IMG/VR virus record: IMGVR_UViG_3300001533_000599
Coordinates: 1 to 35,106 of that record
Source of the DNA: a virus
Length of the DNA: 35,106 nt
Reading direction: 5' to 3' (one strand)
Positions 13,954-22,686 of the stretch are shown piece after piece; position 1 is the first letter of the stretch; the number at the start of each line of letters is the position of its first letter. The position numbers were made by a program, and so were the translations under genes. The notes under the pieces are model-generated. The model searched no databases and had not been told where the DNA came from. It worked only from the letters and a program-made list of their open reading frames with translations.

Positions 13954-15029
13954 TGCAGACAAGTTATCAGACAAGGCCAGATAGGGGTATGCCAGGATTG
14001 CTTTTTGATTTAAGGGCGTCCTGGATTGAAAGTTATGCCGCAGAGGGAGCTATTCCTTTTGGAAGATTTGTCCAGTATGGAACCGATGCAGAAAATCAAG
14101 TAAAACTGTTCGCAGCTGCCGGGCTACTTGCTGGGGTGTCAGTGCATACCCACAAAGAGCCTGGAGACGATGATGGATATGAAGATGAACAGGCAGTAGG
14201 GGTTTTACGCAAGGGTGTTATATGGATAGAGTTTGACGCCGATGCAGTAGGCACGCCCGGTAAAGGGGATGCAGTTTATGTGATTCGCGATACCGGCATT
14301 GCTACTGGAGACGATGACAGAGGTGATTTATGCCAGGGTGCGGTTTTTTATGGGGAACCCGTAACTTTTGGCAGCACACCGATGGTCGCGATTGAAATCG
14401 ACATGACAAGCATGGCGGGTGTTCCTCTTACTACAATAACCAATTTGACACTGGGTGATTTTACTCCGGTTGCAGGAGAAGCGCCTGTCTTATTGCTCGA
14501 CGATACACAGTGGACAGCTAAGATTGAGTGGAATGAGGATATGGACGGCAATGGCATGTTTAAGCCCTCAGAAGATTATACATGTACCGTAACTGTAACC
14601 CCTAAAGCTGGCTATACACTGGCAGGTATTGGAGCGAACACGTGGGTTGCTACTGGTAGTGATACCGATACAAACGATGCAGATTCTGGAGAGGTTGATG
14701 TAACATATGCCACTACTGCCGCCACGATTACTGCGATAGACCTTGAAACAGTCGTTGTAGCACCGGTTAAGGGTGCAACTGCGGTTGAGACAATTGATGA
14801 AACCCAGTACACTGGTACAGTGGTATGGCTGCCGGCTCTCGTTGGTGCTGGCGATGATGAGTTTGACGCAGAGGAAATCTATGAAGCAACCATCACACTC
14901 ACTGCAAAAACTGGGTACACATTATACGGTATTGAGGCCGATGAGTTTATCCATGCAGGTGCTACCAATATAAACAACAGTGCAAACTCTGGACGTGTTG
15001 TAGCAACATTCCCAGAAACTTCGGCATAA
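13953..15029 (+). CDS. Capsid decoration protein with two Ig-like repeats
   Basis: Residues 1 to about 155 look like a DUF2190-type capsid decoration domain (GRFVQYGTDAENQVKLF, DAVYVIRD). Two tandem repeats of about 95-105 residues follow (about 157-252 and 253-357). Both share TV..KAGYTL.GI or TLTAKTGYTLYGIEA and an ending such as NSANSGRVVATFPE. Such repeats are Ig-like modules common in surface proteins of Treponema and some Firmicutes. They would project from the head and bind polysaccharide, mucus or cells. It shares one base with the previous gene. Confidence 0.75.
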   Translation: MQTSYQTRPDRGMPGLLFDLRASWIESYAAEGAIPFGRFVQYGTDAENQVKLFAAAGLLAGVSVHTHKEPGDDDGYEDEQAVGVLRKGVIWIEFDADAVGTPGKGDAVYVIRDTGIATGDDDRGDLCQGAVFYGEPVTFGSTPMVAIEIDMTSMAGVPLTTITNLTLGDFTPVAGEAPVLLLDDTQWTAKIEWNEDMDGNGMFKPSEDYTCTVTVTPKAGYTLAGIGANTWVATGSDTDTNDADSGEVDVTYATTAATITAIDLETVVVAPVKGATAVETIDETQYTGTVVWLPALVGAGDDEFDAEEIYEATITLTAKTGYTLYGIEADEFIHAGATNINNSANSGRVVATFPETSA

Positions 15030-15045
15030 TGAAAGGAGAATGACA

Positions 15046-15975
15046 ATGCCAGAAATAATAAGAACAAATTACCTTGACGATGCTCAGAGTGTTTTTTTTG
15101 GGAGAGAGCTGGAGCATATCAAGACGAAAACGTATGAACGCTTATACCCTGAATACAAGGCCATGAGGCTTATACCGGTATCAAATGAGGCAGGCCCTGC
15201 CGCCGAGTCGATAACATACCGTATGTATGATGGTGTAGGCATGGCTAAGATTCTTGCTAATTATGGGCAGGATTTGCCGAGGGTAGATATACTTGGAAAC
15301 GAGTATACTAGTGTTGTAAGAGGGCTTGGAACTAGCTATGGATACTCTATCCAGGAAATAAGAGCCGCACAGGCACTTGGAAGAAAACTGAGTGAGGGAA
15401 AAGCTGCGCAGGCAAGAAAAGCAATTGAGGCAAAAATTGATGAAATTGCGTGGGATGGAGACGCTGCATATGGTATTCAGGGATTTCTAACAAATGACAA
15501 CTACAATGAATACACTGTTCCGGATGCAGATGCTGTGGCAAGTCCTCTGTGGTCAAACAAAACTGCCACTGAAAGATATCGGGATATGGCAGATATTGTG
15601 GCGGCTTCAAAGATCGCAACCGGGGGTGTCGAGATCATAAATACTCTGCTTCTGCCGATTACTCAACATGAACTTGTTGCAAGCACGCCGTACAGCGCAA
15701 ACAGTGATTTGACAATTCTTGAGTATTTCAAACGCAACCACCCTGGAGTTACTGTAGAATGGGTGGGCAGCTTGGCTACTGCTGGAGCTGGCAGTACGGC
15801 AAGAATGATTGCGTACAATCGTAATCCGGATAAAATCACGCTGGAAATTCCGCAGATGTTTGAGCAGTTTCCTGCACAGCAATCCGGGCTTGAGTTTGTA
15901 GTTCCATGCCATGCGCGTATCGGTGGAATTATTTGCCCGTATCCCATGAGCGTGACGTTTGGCGATGGTATCTAA
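15046..15975 (+). CDS. Major capsid protein (DUF2184-type)
   Basis: The 309-residue protein follows the DUF2184 major capsid pattern: YRMYDGVGMAKILANYGQDL near 60, RGLGTSYGYSIQEIRAAQ near 90 and a closing CHARIGGIICPYPMSV. It would build the HK97-fold shell. The start at 15046 has AAAGGAG at good spacing; ATG 15040 is too close. Its position after protease, scaffold and decoration genes is canonical. Confidence 0.85.
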   Translation: MPEIIRTNYLDDAQSVFFGRELEHIKTKTYERLYPEYKAMRLIPVSNEAGPAAESITYRMYDGVGMAKILANYGQDLPRVDILGNEYTSVVRGLGTSYGYSIQEIRAAQALGRKLSEGKAAQARKAIEAKIDEIAWDGDAAYGIQGFLTNDNYNEYTVPDADAVASPLWSNKTATERYRDMADIVAASKIATGGVEIINTLLLPITQHELVASTPYSANSDLTILEYFKRNHPGVTVEWVGSLATAGAGSTARMIAYNRNPDKITLEIPQMFEQFPAQQSGLEFVVPCHARIGGIICPYPMSVTFGDGI

Positions 15976-15995
15976 AAAAAGGAAAGGGAAAACAG

Positions 15996-16334
15996 ATGAT
16001 ACTGAAAAACACAGAAAACAGGATAGTAATGGTTGGATACCGTCAAGGTGGAAAATCATATCAGTACAGAGTGATGCCAGGCACTAATGACATACCGGAA
16101 AATCTCTGGAGCGTCATAGGGAAAATCAGTGTTGTGAAACGGAAAATTGAGCATGGTAAGTTTGTACTCAACAATGAAAAAACCCCTTTTCAGGGAATGA
16201 CGATTGCAAAAAAAATAAAAGTCATTGAGGATAGTACAGACTTATCATGGTTAAAGTCCACAGCAAAAACTGAAACCGGAAAGGTTAAAGAAGCTGCTGC
16301 GGAGCGTATCAAACTGATTGAGGATGAAAAATGA
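15996..16334 (+). CDS. Hypothetical head protein, 112 aa
   Basis: GGAAAGGG precedes the start. The N-terminus is beta-rich (IVMVGYRQGGKSYQYRVMPG), the C-terminus helical and charged. Genes of this size often follow the capsid gene in this phage type, but its role is not known. A longer frame from 15906 overlaps the capsid gene and is rejected. It overlaps the next gene by 4 bases. Confidence 0.65.
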   Translation: MILKNTENRIVMVGYRQGGKSYQYRVMPGTNDIPENLWSVIGKISVVKRKIEHGKFVLNNEKTPFQGMTIAKKIKVIEDSTDLSWLKSTAKTETGKVKEAAAERIKLIEDEK

Positions 16335-16654
16335 CATCAAGGGAATATTTGCAGGCTTTTATCCCAGCGTTGACGGATGAGGTTGCAGATTTTTGGCTCG
16401 ACATGGCCGGTGCGTATGTAAGCGCAAGCGCGTTTGGTGCTATGTATACAAAGGCCTTAGCGCTAAGGGCTGCGCATATGTATACCATAGCATCACGCTC
16501 TGATACTGGCGATATGGTTACGTCAAAATCGGAGGGCAGCTTGTCCTTGTCGTTTGCATCCGGGGGCGCTGGCAGCTCGCTCGAAGGAACTGTATATGGA
16601 GACATGTACAGGGATATGGTTAAAGCCTTTATCCCTGGAGTATGCGTATCATGA
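16331..16654 (+). CDS. DUF4054-type head-tail connector
   Basis: The 107-residue product starts with FIPALTDEVADFWLDMAGAY and continues ALALRAAHMYTIA, the DUF4054 pattern of small helical connector (adaptor) proteins sitting below the portal. Its coupling by ATGA on both sides and place right after capsid fit. Confidence 0.75.
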   Translation: MTSREYLQAFIPALTDEVADFWLDMAGAYVSASAFGAMYTKALALRAAHMYTIASRSDTGDMVTSKSEGSLSLSFASGGAGSSLEGTVYGDMYRDMVKAFIPGVCVS

Positions 16655-17115
16655 TTTACGGAAACGTTATGACTATAGACAGGGGTTGGGATGATGTTAT
16701 GAAAGAGATTTCAGAGTTTGAAAACGCTACTGTAAAATGTGGGGTGCTTTCTGACTCTGACAAAGACCTTCTGCTTATAGCTGGCGTAAATGAGTTTGGC
16801 ACTGATAGTGCAGGCCGGGGCAATTCTGTAAAGATACCGCCGCGGCCTTTTATTGGCACTATCATTGAACGGAATAAACGGGAAATTGATTCCTTCATCG
16901 CAGCAAGGCACGATGAGGTTATCACGAAAAAGCGCAAGACAAAACAAGCGCTTGATTTGGTAGGCCTGTTCGGTGTAAAACTGATTCAAAAAAATATCCG
17001 AGATGGGGGATGGGAACCAAACTCTGAAGTAACGATTGCGCTCAAAGGCTCAAGCAGGCCGCTTATTGATACCGGGGGTTTGATACAGTCTATACGGCAT
17101 GAGGTGGATAAATGA
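16651..17115 (+). CDS. Neck/tail-completion protein, HK97 gp10-like
   Basis: The 154-residue protein has the layout of HK97 gp10-type or virion morphogenesis proteins: VNEFGT near 52, IPPRPFI near 66 and the closing PLIDTGGLIQSIRHEV. These proteins complete the neck or tail terminus. The start at 16651 is chosen by ATGA coupling with a GGAG about 10 bases upstream; ATG 16642 is an alternative. Confidence 0.75.
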   Translation: MIYGNVMTIDRGWDDVMKEISEFENATVKCGVLSDSDKDLLLIAGVNEFGTDSAGRGNSVKIPPRPFIGTIIERNKREIDSFIAARHDEVITKKRKTKQALDLVGLFGVKLIQKNIRDGGWEPNSEVTIALKGSSRPLIDTGGLIQSIRHEVDK

Positions 17116-17441
17116 GTGGATTTCGTGCTGCCAGGATAGTGAAAAGAAAATTTGGAGGCCAGTATTTAGAGGGTGTTTGGGTTGAAGGAACGGAAACGGA
17201 AATGACATTGATTCTCGGCATACAACCGGCAAGCCCTGAGGTCATATTGAACCTTCCTGAAGGCAGAAAAACAAGGCCGACTTTTGTAGTTTTTTGTGAT
17301 GATGAGCTTATGCCACAAAGCGATGACGGGCGGGGGGATGTGGTTGTATCGGAGTACGGGAACTTGGAAGTTTTTTCCGTTGAGGCATGGCAGTCTGGTA
17401 TCATTCCACACTACAAAGCCATTGCTCAAAGGACGGAATAA
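17112..17441 (+). CDS. Hypothetical neck protein, 109 aa
   Basis: It lies between the gp10-like and terminator-like genes, coupled by ATGA upstream and TAATG downstream. The beta-rich sequence (EGTETEMTLILGIQPASPEV) looks like a small head-tail joining protein. No family can be named with confidence. Confidence 0.65.
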   Translation: MSGFRAARIVKRKFGGQYLEGVWVEGTETEMTLILGIQPASPEVILNLPEGRKTRPTFVVFCDDELMPQSDDGRGDVVVSEYGNLEVFSVEAWQSGIIPHYKAIAQRTE

Positions 17442-17902
17442 TGGAAAGCTCTTTTTATAGTGTACTGGCGGATTTTTTCACAGAGGAAACTGTCATACAG
17501 GAGTACCAGAATGCACCTGCACCGGCAAGGCCGTATGTATCCTTCTTTGTAACAGCCGCCGAACCGCAAGGCCATGCAGAAATGTTATCAGTAGATGAAG
17601 AGGGCATGGCGGTATGCAGGCAGTTTTTCCGGGTAACTCTGAACATACAGTATCATGGAGACAATGCAGTAAATCGGTTAAATGAGTTTCACATGCATTG
17701 TGTTTCAAGATTGCAGTTTGACGATTTGTTTCCCGGCATCGGTATGATAGAATGGGACTCTGTAAAACCAGTACCGACCTTGGAGGGTATCGACTGGATG
17801 GAAAGGTCAATATATAGCCCGGTTTTTCTGGTTGAGCTAAGAACAACAGGACAGGAATTAAGTTACATAGAAAATGTAACTGAAGAAAAAATTGAGGAGT
17901 AG
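17441..17902 (+). CDS. Neck terminator protein, gp12/LIC_12616-like
   Basis: The 153-residue protein resembles the phage neck terminator gp12-like (LIC_12616) family: RPYVSFFVTA near 28, FRVTLNIQYHGDNA near 64 and VELRTTG near 135. Such proteins cap the tail at the neck. The family name comes from Leptospira, a spirochaete, which fits the host guess only weakly. The start shares a base with the previous stop. Confidence 0.7.
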   Translation: MESSFYSVLADFFTEETVIQEYQNAPAPARPYVSFFVTAAEPQGHAEMLSVDEEGMAVCRQFFRVTLNIQYHGDNAVNRLNEFHMHCVSRLQFDDLFPGIGMIEWDSVKPVPTLEGIDWMERSIYSPVFLVELRTTGQELSYIENVTEEKIEE

Positions 17903-17905
17903 AAA

Positions 17906-18946
17906 ATGGGAATATCTGAAATAGTAGATGTGCAAATAACAAGGGCAACCGTCACTGTGTCAAGGGCTGGATTTGGCACGCTCATGGTTTTATCGACTGA
18001 ACCGGCATTTGACGAAGGCGAGCGTTTTCAGTATTATGCCAGTTTGGCCGCGGTTGATGCTGATACCGATATACCGACGGATGGAGACCTGTATGCTGCA
18101 CTGACAGAAATATTTTCGCAGTCACCAAGATTGAGCAGAGTATGCGTTGGATTCAGGGATACAGACCCTGTGGAAACCGTGGCTGAGGCATTGACAGCAG
18201 CGGTAGAGGCTGGGGCAGATTTTTATGGAGTTACAACTACATCAAGAGTATTGGCTGACCAAGAGTCTTTGGCATCATGGTGTGAAACCGCCGAAAAACT
18301 TGGAGCGGTTGCAAGTGCTGAAGACGTAGACAAGGCCGTAGATGAAAGCGGTATTTTGTTTACCCTTGAGGATGAAGGCTATGACCGTACATTTGGTTTT
18401 TATCATTCAGATGCAGCGGAGTCATTTCCAGAAATGTGTTTATTGGCAAGGCAGTTTTCCCTTGACCCTGGCAGCAGTACATACGCTAATAAAACTCTGA
18501 CAGGAATAAGCGCTGATACATTGACCGATACTGAAAAATCTGCAATAGAGGGCAAGAATGGAAACTGCTACATTGAAATAGCCGGAGTATCCTTGACCCG
18601 GTATGGCACTGTTGGGAGCGGTGAATACATTGACGTTATTGTCGGCCTAGACTGGTTAAAGGCACGAATGGCTGAGCGTATTTTCGGCATGATAGCATCT
18701 GAAGAAAAAGTGCCTTATACCGATGCTGGAGTTGCGTCAATTGCAGCTCATGTCAAAGCTCAATTATTGCAGGGAATAACTAAAGGCATACTTGCAGCTG
18801 ACCCAGAACCGGAAGTGTACACTGTGGCAGTTGCTGATGTAGATTCTGCGGATAAGGCAGCACGACTATACCCGGATGTAACCTGGAGCGCGGTTCTTGC
18901 AGGGGCTATACATAAAGTTGAAGTCAGTGGAAGGGTATCAGTATAA
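17906..18946 (+). CDS. Tail sheath protein (DUF3383-type)
   Basis: The 346-residue protein follows the DUF3383 sheath pattern: ITRATVTVSRAGFGTLMVLS near 10, a middle region with YGVTTTSR, then GLDWLKARMAERIF near 245. It forms the contractile outer tube and marks the phage as a myovirus. GAGGAG precedes the start. Confidence 0.85.
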   Translation: MGISEIVDVQITRATVTVSRAGFGTLMVLSTEPAFDEGERFQYYASLAAVDADTDIPTDGDLYAALTEIFSQSPRLSRVCVGFRDTDPVETVAEALTAAVEAGADFYGVTTTSRVLADQESLASWCETAEKLGAVASAEDVDKAVDESGILFTLEDEGYDRTFGFYHSDAAESFPEMCLLARQFSLDPGSSTYANKTLTGISADTLTDTEKSAIEGKNGNCYIEIAGVSLTRYGTVGSGEYIDVIVGLDWLKARMAERIFGMIASEEKVPYTDAGVASIAAHVKAQLLQGITKGILAADPEPEVYTVAVADVDSADKAARLYPDVTWSAVLAGAIHKVEVSGRVSV

Positions 18947-18962
18947 TTGAAAGGAGATTGTA

Positions 18963-19394
18963 ATGGGAGAGTTTACCGGAACATATGACCCCTCGAAGGT
19001 GGTTGTTACCTGGGGAGACAGGATTTTGAAAGGTTTTGCCGATGGGACATTTGTTAAAGTGGAAAAATCGGCAGAGCAATTCACAAAGGCGGTTGGAAGC
19101 GATGGCAATGTTGCAAGAGTCCGTAACTGTGATAACAGTGCAGAGATTGCCGTAACGTTGATGCAGTCCAGTGAAACAAACGAATATCTGTCAGACCAGG
19201 CTGCTGAAGATGAATTATATGCAACAAAGGTTCAGCCATTTCAGGTGAAAGACCTTAGAGGGAATACTTTGGCGGTTGCACCGGAGGCATGGATAAAAAA
19301 GATTCCAGCTGCGGAGTTTGGAAAAGAAATGACTAACAGAGAATGGGTTTTCGATACTGGCTCATGCAGTATAAAACACGGAGGGGCTGAATAA
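18963..19394 (+). CDS. Tail tube protein (DUF3277-type)
   Basis: The 143-residue protein begins TGTYDPSKVVVTWGDRILKG and includes ARVRNCDNSAEIAVTLMQSS, the DUF3277 pattern of inner tail tube subunits. Its gene follows the sheath gene, as usual, and shares a base with the chaperone gene. AAAGGAG precedes the start. Confidence 0.85.
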   Translation: MGEFTGTYDPSKVVVTWGDRILKGFADGTFVKVEKSAEQFTKAVGSDGNVARVRNCDNSAEIAVTLMQSSETNEYLSDQAAEDELYATKVQPFQVKDLRGNTLAVAPEAWIKKIPAAEFGKEMTNREWVFDTGSCSIKHGGAE

Positions 19395-19936
19395 TGTTAC
19401 ACGAAAAGGAAAAACAGATAGACGGTTTTAACGTGAGGGTAAAAGCGTTTCCTGGAGTACAGGCAATCAGACTGAAAGCAAAACTTATGAAGCAGTTTTT
19501 ACCCACAATTGCAACATTTGTCGGTGGTATTGACAGTAAAAGCATCGGCAATGCAATAGAGAACAGCAATGCTAACCATGATAGCGTATTTGATAACGAT
19601 ATTAGCATGGACGTTTTTACTAGCGCAGCAGAAAAACTTGTTGCAAATATCTCTGAAGAGGGGTTAGTGAGTTTGTTAGGTGAAATGTTTGAGTACACTT
19701 ATGTGGAAAACGAAAACCAAGAATACAAAAACCTTGCAACTAACAAGAAGCTAAACTCGCTTTTGATAGATGAACTGTTTGTAGGAAGGTTGTTATCATT
19801 ATACAAAATTGCATTTTTCGTCCTGGAGGTGAATTATCCCGATTTTTTCGGCCTGGGGCAAAGCCTAGTTGGACAGTCAATACAGCAAACCGATATTACA
19901 AAGCCGGAAAAAAGGATGCGACTGTTCAAAAAATAG
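19394..19936 (+). CDS. Tail assembly chaperone, short form
   Basis: The 180-residue unshifted product (MLHEKEKQIDGFNVRVKAFPG...) lies between the tube and tape measure genes, where tail assembly chaperones sit. Its middle is helical. A T TTT TTC slippery site at codons 150-152 lets some ribosomes pass into the -1 frame, giving the longer form. By analogy with G/GT proteins the two forms bind the tape measure during tail assembly. Confidence 0.8.
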   Translation: MLHEKEKQIDGFNVRVKAFPGVQAIRLKAKLMKQFLPTIATFVGGIDSKSIGNAIENSNANHDSVFDNDISMDVFTSAAEKLVANISEEGLVSLLGEMFEYTYVENENQEYKNLATNKKLNSLLIDELFVGRLLSLYKIAFFVLEVNYPDFFGLGQSLVGQSIQQTDITKPEKRMRLFKK

Positions 19937-20127
19937 GTCAGCTAGGTAATTTGTCCACAGATTTAGACCATGAATGGCCAATTTGGAGGCTGGTTATAAA
20001 ACAGATAGCAACTTTAACAGAGTTGGAAAATACGTGGAGTTATTTAGATGTTTTGGCAGCAAATGCAGTTTTGGACATGGAAAAGGACTATGAGTATGCA
20101 ATTTCGGGGTTAAGGGAGAAAACGTGA
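19394..20127 (+). CDS. Tail assembly chaperone, -1 frameshift long form
   Basis: Shifting back one base at 19849 joins 152 codons of the short form to 92 codons read from 19849 to the TGA at 20125-20127, giving 244 residues. The downstream frame is open, lacks its own start with a ribosome site, and encodes a protein-like sequence (DHEWPIWRLVIKQIATLTEL, then NTWSYLDVLAANA). This is the usual G-GT arrangement. Confidence 0.75.
19843..19849 (+). other. Programmed -1 frameshift slippery heptamer
   Basis: In zero frame the bases read GAT TTT TTC GGC, which contains the heptamer T TTT TTC of the X XXY YYZ type. Both tRNAs can re-pair after a one-base slip. G/C-rich bases follow (CGGCCTGGGGC), which could form a stimulating structure. 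Confidence 0.75.
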
Positions 20128-20186
20128 TGAAAATAGCCCTCAAAACTGGCAAAAACACGTACACGGAGCAAATTATATGGTTTTGA
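20127..20186 (+). CDS. Possible 19-codon coupling peptide
   Basis: ATG overlaps the stop of the frameshifted chaperone (TGATG) and follows GGGAG by 8 bases. The short frame ends 10 bases inside the tape measure gene. It may only carry ribosomes to the tape measure start. Confidence 0.25.
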   Translation: MKIALKTGKNTYTEQIIWF

Positions 20187-21784
20187 GAGAACTTGTAACC
20201 CGATTATCTTTTAAGGTCAATGATGCCGGTGTGTCCAAGGCAAGGCGTGCTTTTGCCGGAATGAATAGAGCAGCTAATTTACTCATAGGTGCTGGCGTTG
20301 CTGCTGGGGCCGCTTTAGTGAAAATGACCGGTACTGCGGCAAAAGCTGGAGACAATATTGCCAAAACGTCGAGAGCTATGGGCGTCAGTATACGAGAATA
20401 CCAGCGCTATGGGCAGGCAGTAAACTATTTGGGTATAGAAACCAAGCAATTTGATACCATGTTACGCAAAATGCAGATGACGGTTGGACAGGCTGCCCTC
20501 GGAGAAAAGATGTACATGGACACGTTTGACAATTTGGGGGTAAGTATTCACGATGCAAACGGGAAATTAAAATCAAACGAACAAATATTAAAAGAGTCCA
20601 TGAGAGCCTTGGCGGATATACAAGACCCTGCAATGAGGGGAGCGCTTGCGCAAGAGCTTTTTGGGCGAGCTGGTGCAAAGATGGCTGGAGCTGTTTCACA
20701 GGGTGCGGATGCAATTGACCAGGCCTTGGATTCGGTGGACAAATATCACCACATATTGACAGATGAAGAAGCTATTGCATCGGAGAATTTTATTGACAGG
20801 CAGAATGAAATGACTCATGTTATGGGTGGAATAAAGTCAATGATTGCACATACATTGATACCAGTATTCACGGATGTAATTGTAGTAGTTCGAGATTGGT
20901 TTGCTGCAAATGGAAGCGTGATAAAACAAGGGTTGCAGGAGTTTGTGGCGGGTTTGGTGAATGTATTCAAAACCGCCTTTAATATAATCAGTAAAGTTGC
21001 AGGGGTTTTTACCGGCCTTTTTGGTAGCGTTGAATCGGGTACGCTCGGTATACAAAGATTGGTAGAAATAGTAGCCATGGCAGTAATTGCAATTAAGGCG
21101 GTAAGCATTGCTATTGCCGTAGCAACAAAGGCACAAATGATATTCAATTGGGTTCTTTCGGCAAACCCGATTGGAATAATAATACTGGCAATCGGCGCGC
21201 TTATTGCGATAGTAGCTTTGGTAGTAGAATATTGGGATGAAATCAAGGCGTTTTTTATCAGGCTATGGGAAAAAATAAAACAGGTTTTCAGGGATGCAAT
21301 CGAGTTCATAAAAAACATATTTTTAAAATACCATCCGCTCGGAATGATAATTGATAACTGGGATGCAATAGTGGATTTTTTTGCGGGGTTATGGGCTGGT
21401 GTTGTTGGGATTTTTGAAGATGCATGGGCATACATACAGGAAATAATTGGCGCTATTGGAGATGCGGTTGATTTCGTTGTTGGGGCAGTAGAATCGGTAG
21501 GAGGATTTTTATTTGGCGGTAGCCCGGTAGAAATGGTAAATAGATTGCAGGCAGATGCTGGAGGTGCTGCTGCGTCTGGGGCTCCTGCTGCTGATGTGGT
21601 TTCCGCTGGAGTTGGAGGGAATCAAAATCTGAATGTCAATTCTCAGATTGCGATAAATGTTCCTAATGGCACACCTGAACAACAGCAATCATGGATACAG
21701 GAAAACACGGAAAAGGCCGTTTCTATGGAATGGCAAAAAATGATGAGAAGCATGCAAGCAGGTTTTGCAACGTCTGGAGGTTGA
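20177..21784 (+). CDS. Tape measure protein
   Basis: The 535-residue protein has the expected mix: helical N-terminus, Gly/Ala-rich membrane-like stretches near 35-50 and 280-360 (IVAMAVIAIKAVSIAIAVA; GIIILAIGALIAIVALVVEY) and a Gly/Ala-rich tail. It sets tail length and enters the cell envelope at injection. At about 1.5 angstrom per residue this predicts a tail of roughly 80 nm. GGAG lies 8 bases before the ATG. It starts within the preceding 19-codon frame. Confidence 0.85.
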   Translation: MVLRELVTRLSFKVNDAGVSKARRAFAGMNRAANLLIGAGVAAGAALVKMTGTAAKAGDNIAKTSRAMGVSIREYQRYGQAVNYLGIETKQFDTMLRKMQMTVGQAALGEKMYMDTFDNLGVSIHDANGKLKSNEQILKESMRALADIQDPAMRGALAQELFGRAGAKMAGAVSQGADAIDQALDSVDKYHHILTDEEAIASENFIDRQNEMTHVMGGIKSMIAHTLIPVFTDVIVVVRDWFAANGSVIKQGLQEFVAGLVNVFKTAFNIISKVAGVFTGLFGSVESGTLGIQRLVEIVAMAVIAIKAVSIAIAVATKAQMIFNWVLSANPIGIIILAIGALIAIVALVVEYWDEIKAFFIRLWEKIKQVFRDAIEFIKNIFLKYHPLGMIIDNWDAIVDFFAGLWAGVVGIFEDAWAYIQEIIGAIGDAVDFVVGAVESVGGFLFGGSPVEMVNRLQADAGGAAASGAPAADVVSAGVGGNQNLNVNSQIAINVPNGTPEQQQSWIQENTEKAVSMEWQKMMRSMQAGFATSGG

Positions 21785-21787
21785 CGC

Positions 21788-22366
21788 ATGGGTGTCAGTA
21801 CAAACGGTACTATTTTTATGGAAAAAAAGCTGAAGTTTTTGGGCCCGATAAAAATAGATATTTTGTCAAGCGAATCACATGAGATGTCATCTCAGGTACC
21901 GCAATTGCCGGTTGAAACAGGGGAGTCCGTATCTGACCATGTCATTAATGAACCGCGCCGATGCAGCTTGAGTTGTATGGTTACAAATACCCCAGTAATA
22001 CCCGGCCTTGTTTCTGTAGCTTTACCGAAAATGAAAACCGTTTTCGAGCTATTAAAATGGCTACATAGTCGACGGGAAACAATAAGTGTAGTTACCGGTC
22101 TGGAGGTGTATTCCAGCATGATTATTAACAGTATATCCGTGCCGAGAAATAAGACGACTGGAGAGGCAATCGTCTTTGACGTTTCCCTGGTTGAAATAAA
22201 AACGGTTAGCAGTAATACTGTAGATGTTAATCCGGATAGCATCGGAGAACCGCAGGCGGAACCGGTTGCGGATATGGGTACGTCTGCGCCTGTCAGGTCT
22301 GTTCCTGCCGCAGAAAGTCCATGGGAAAAAATGTTGAGACAGATGAGAGAGGCGGCAACGGTATGA
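21788..22366 (+). CDS. Dit-like baseplate protein
   Basis: The 192-residue protein resembles Dit-like phage tail N-terminal domains of small myoviruses: LPVETGESVSDHVINEPRR near 38-56, then YSSMIINSISVPRN and GEAIVFDVSLVEI. It would join the tube to the baseplate hub. The C-terminus is Pro/Ala-rich. It overlaps the next gene by 4 bases. Confidence 0.65.
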   Translation: MGVSTNGTIFMEKKLKFLGPIKIDILSSESHEMSSQVPQLPVETGESVSDHVINEPRRCSLSCMVTNTPVIPGLVSVALPKMKTVFELLKWLHSRRETISVVTGLEVYSSMIINSISVPRNKTTGEAIVFDVSLVEIKTVSSNTVDVNPDSIGEPQAEPVADMGTSAPVRSVPAAESPWEKMLRQMREAATV

Positions 22367-22686
22367 TATATGTGTTAAAAACACACAGTGATTATACTAA
22401 TTCATATAAAACGCGTATGACTCTTGACGGTCAGGAATACGGCATGCTTGTTAGGTGGAATCAAAGGGAATCTGCATACTATATGTCCTTGTACTATCAA
22501 GGCGATTTACTGATAGGCAGTGTCAAGATGATACAGGGGTATGACTTGTTTGAGCAATTTAAATCTGTGGAAAATATGCCGCAAGGCCGCATGTACTTGT
22601 ACGATATTCAAGGCGGAATTGGGGCAACCACGGCAACCCCTGAAAACCTGGGGCAGCAGATACGTTTATATTATGAGGAATTGTAA
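22363..22686 (+). CDS. Baseplate plug protein (DUF6983-like)
   Basis: The 107-residue product has GQEYGMLVRWNQRESAYYMS and later VENMPQGRMYLYD, like the small baseplate plug proteins of simple contractile tails (cyanophage Pam3 type). It would close the tube above the spike. The start is coupled by ATGA; a frame from 22321 is rejected. It shares one base with the next gene. Confidence 0.65.
   Translation: MIYVLKTHSDYTNSYKTRMTLDGQEYGMLVRWNQRESAYYMSLYYQGDLLIGSVKMIQGYDLFEQFKSVENMPQGRMYLYDIQGGIGATTATPENLGQQIRLYYEEL

Noticed and set aside
20815-21435. 206-codon minus-strand frame
   Set aside because: It is opposite the tape measure gene; hydrophobic Ala/Ile bias is explained by the sense strand.
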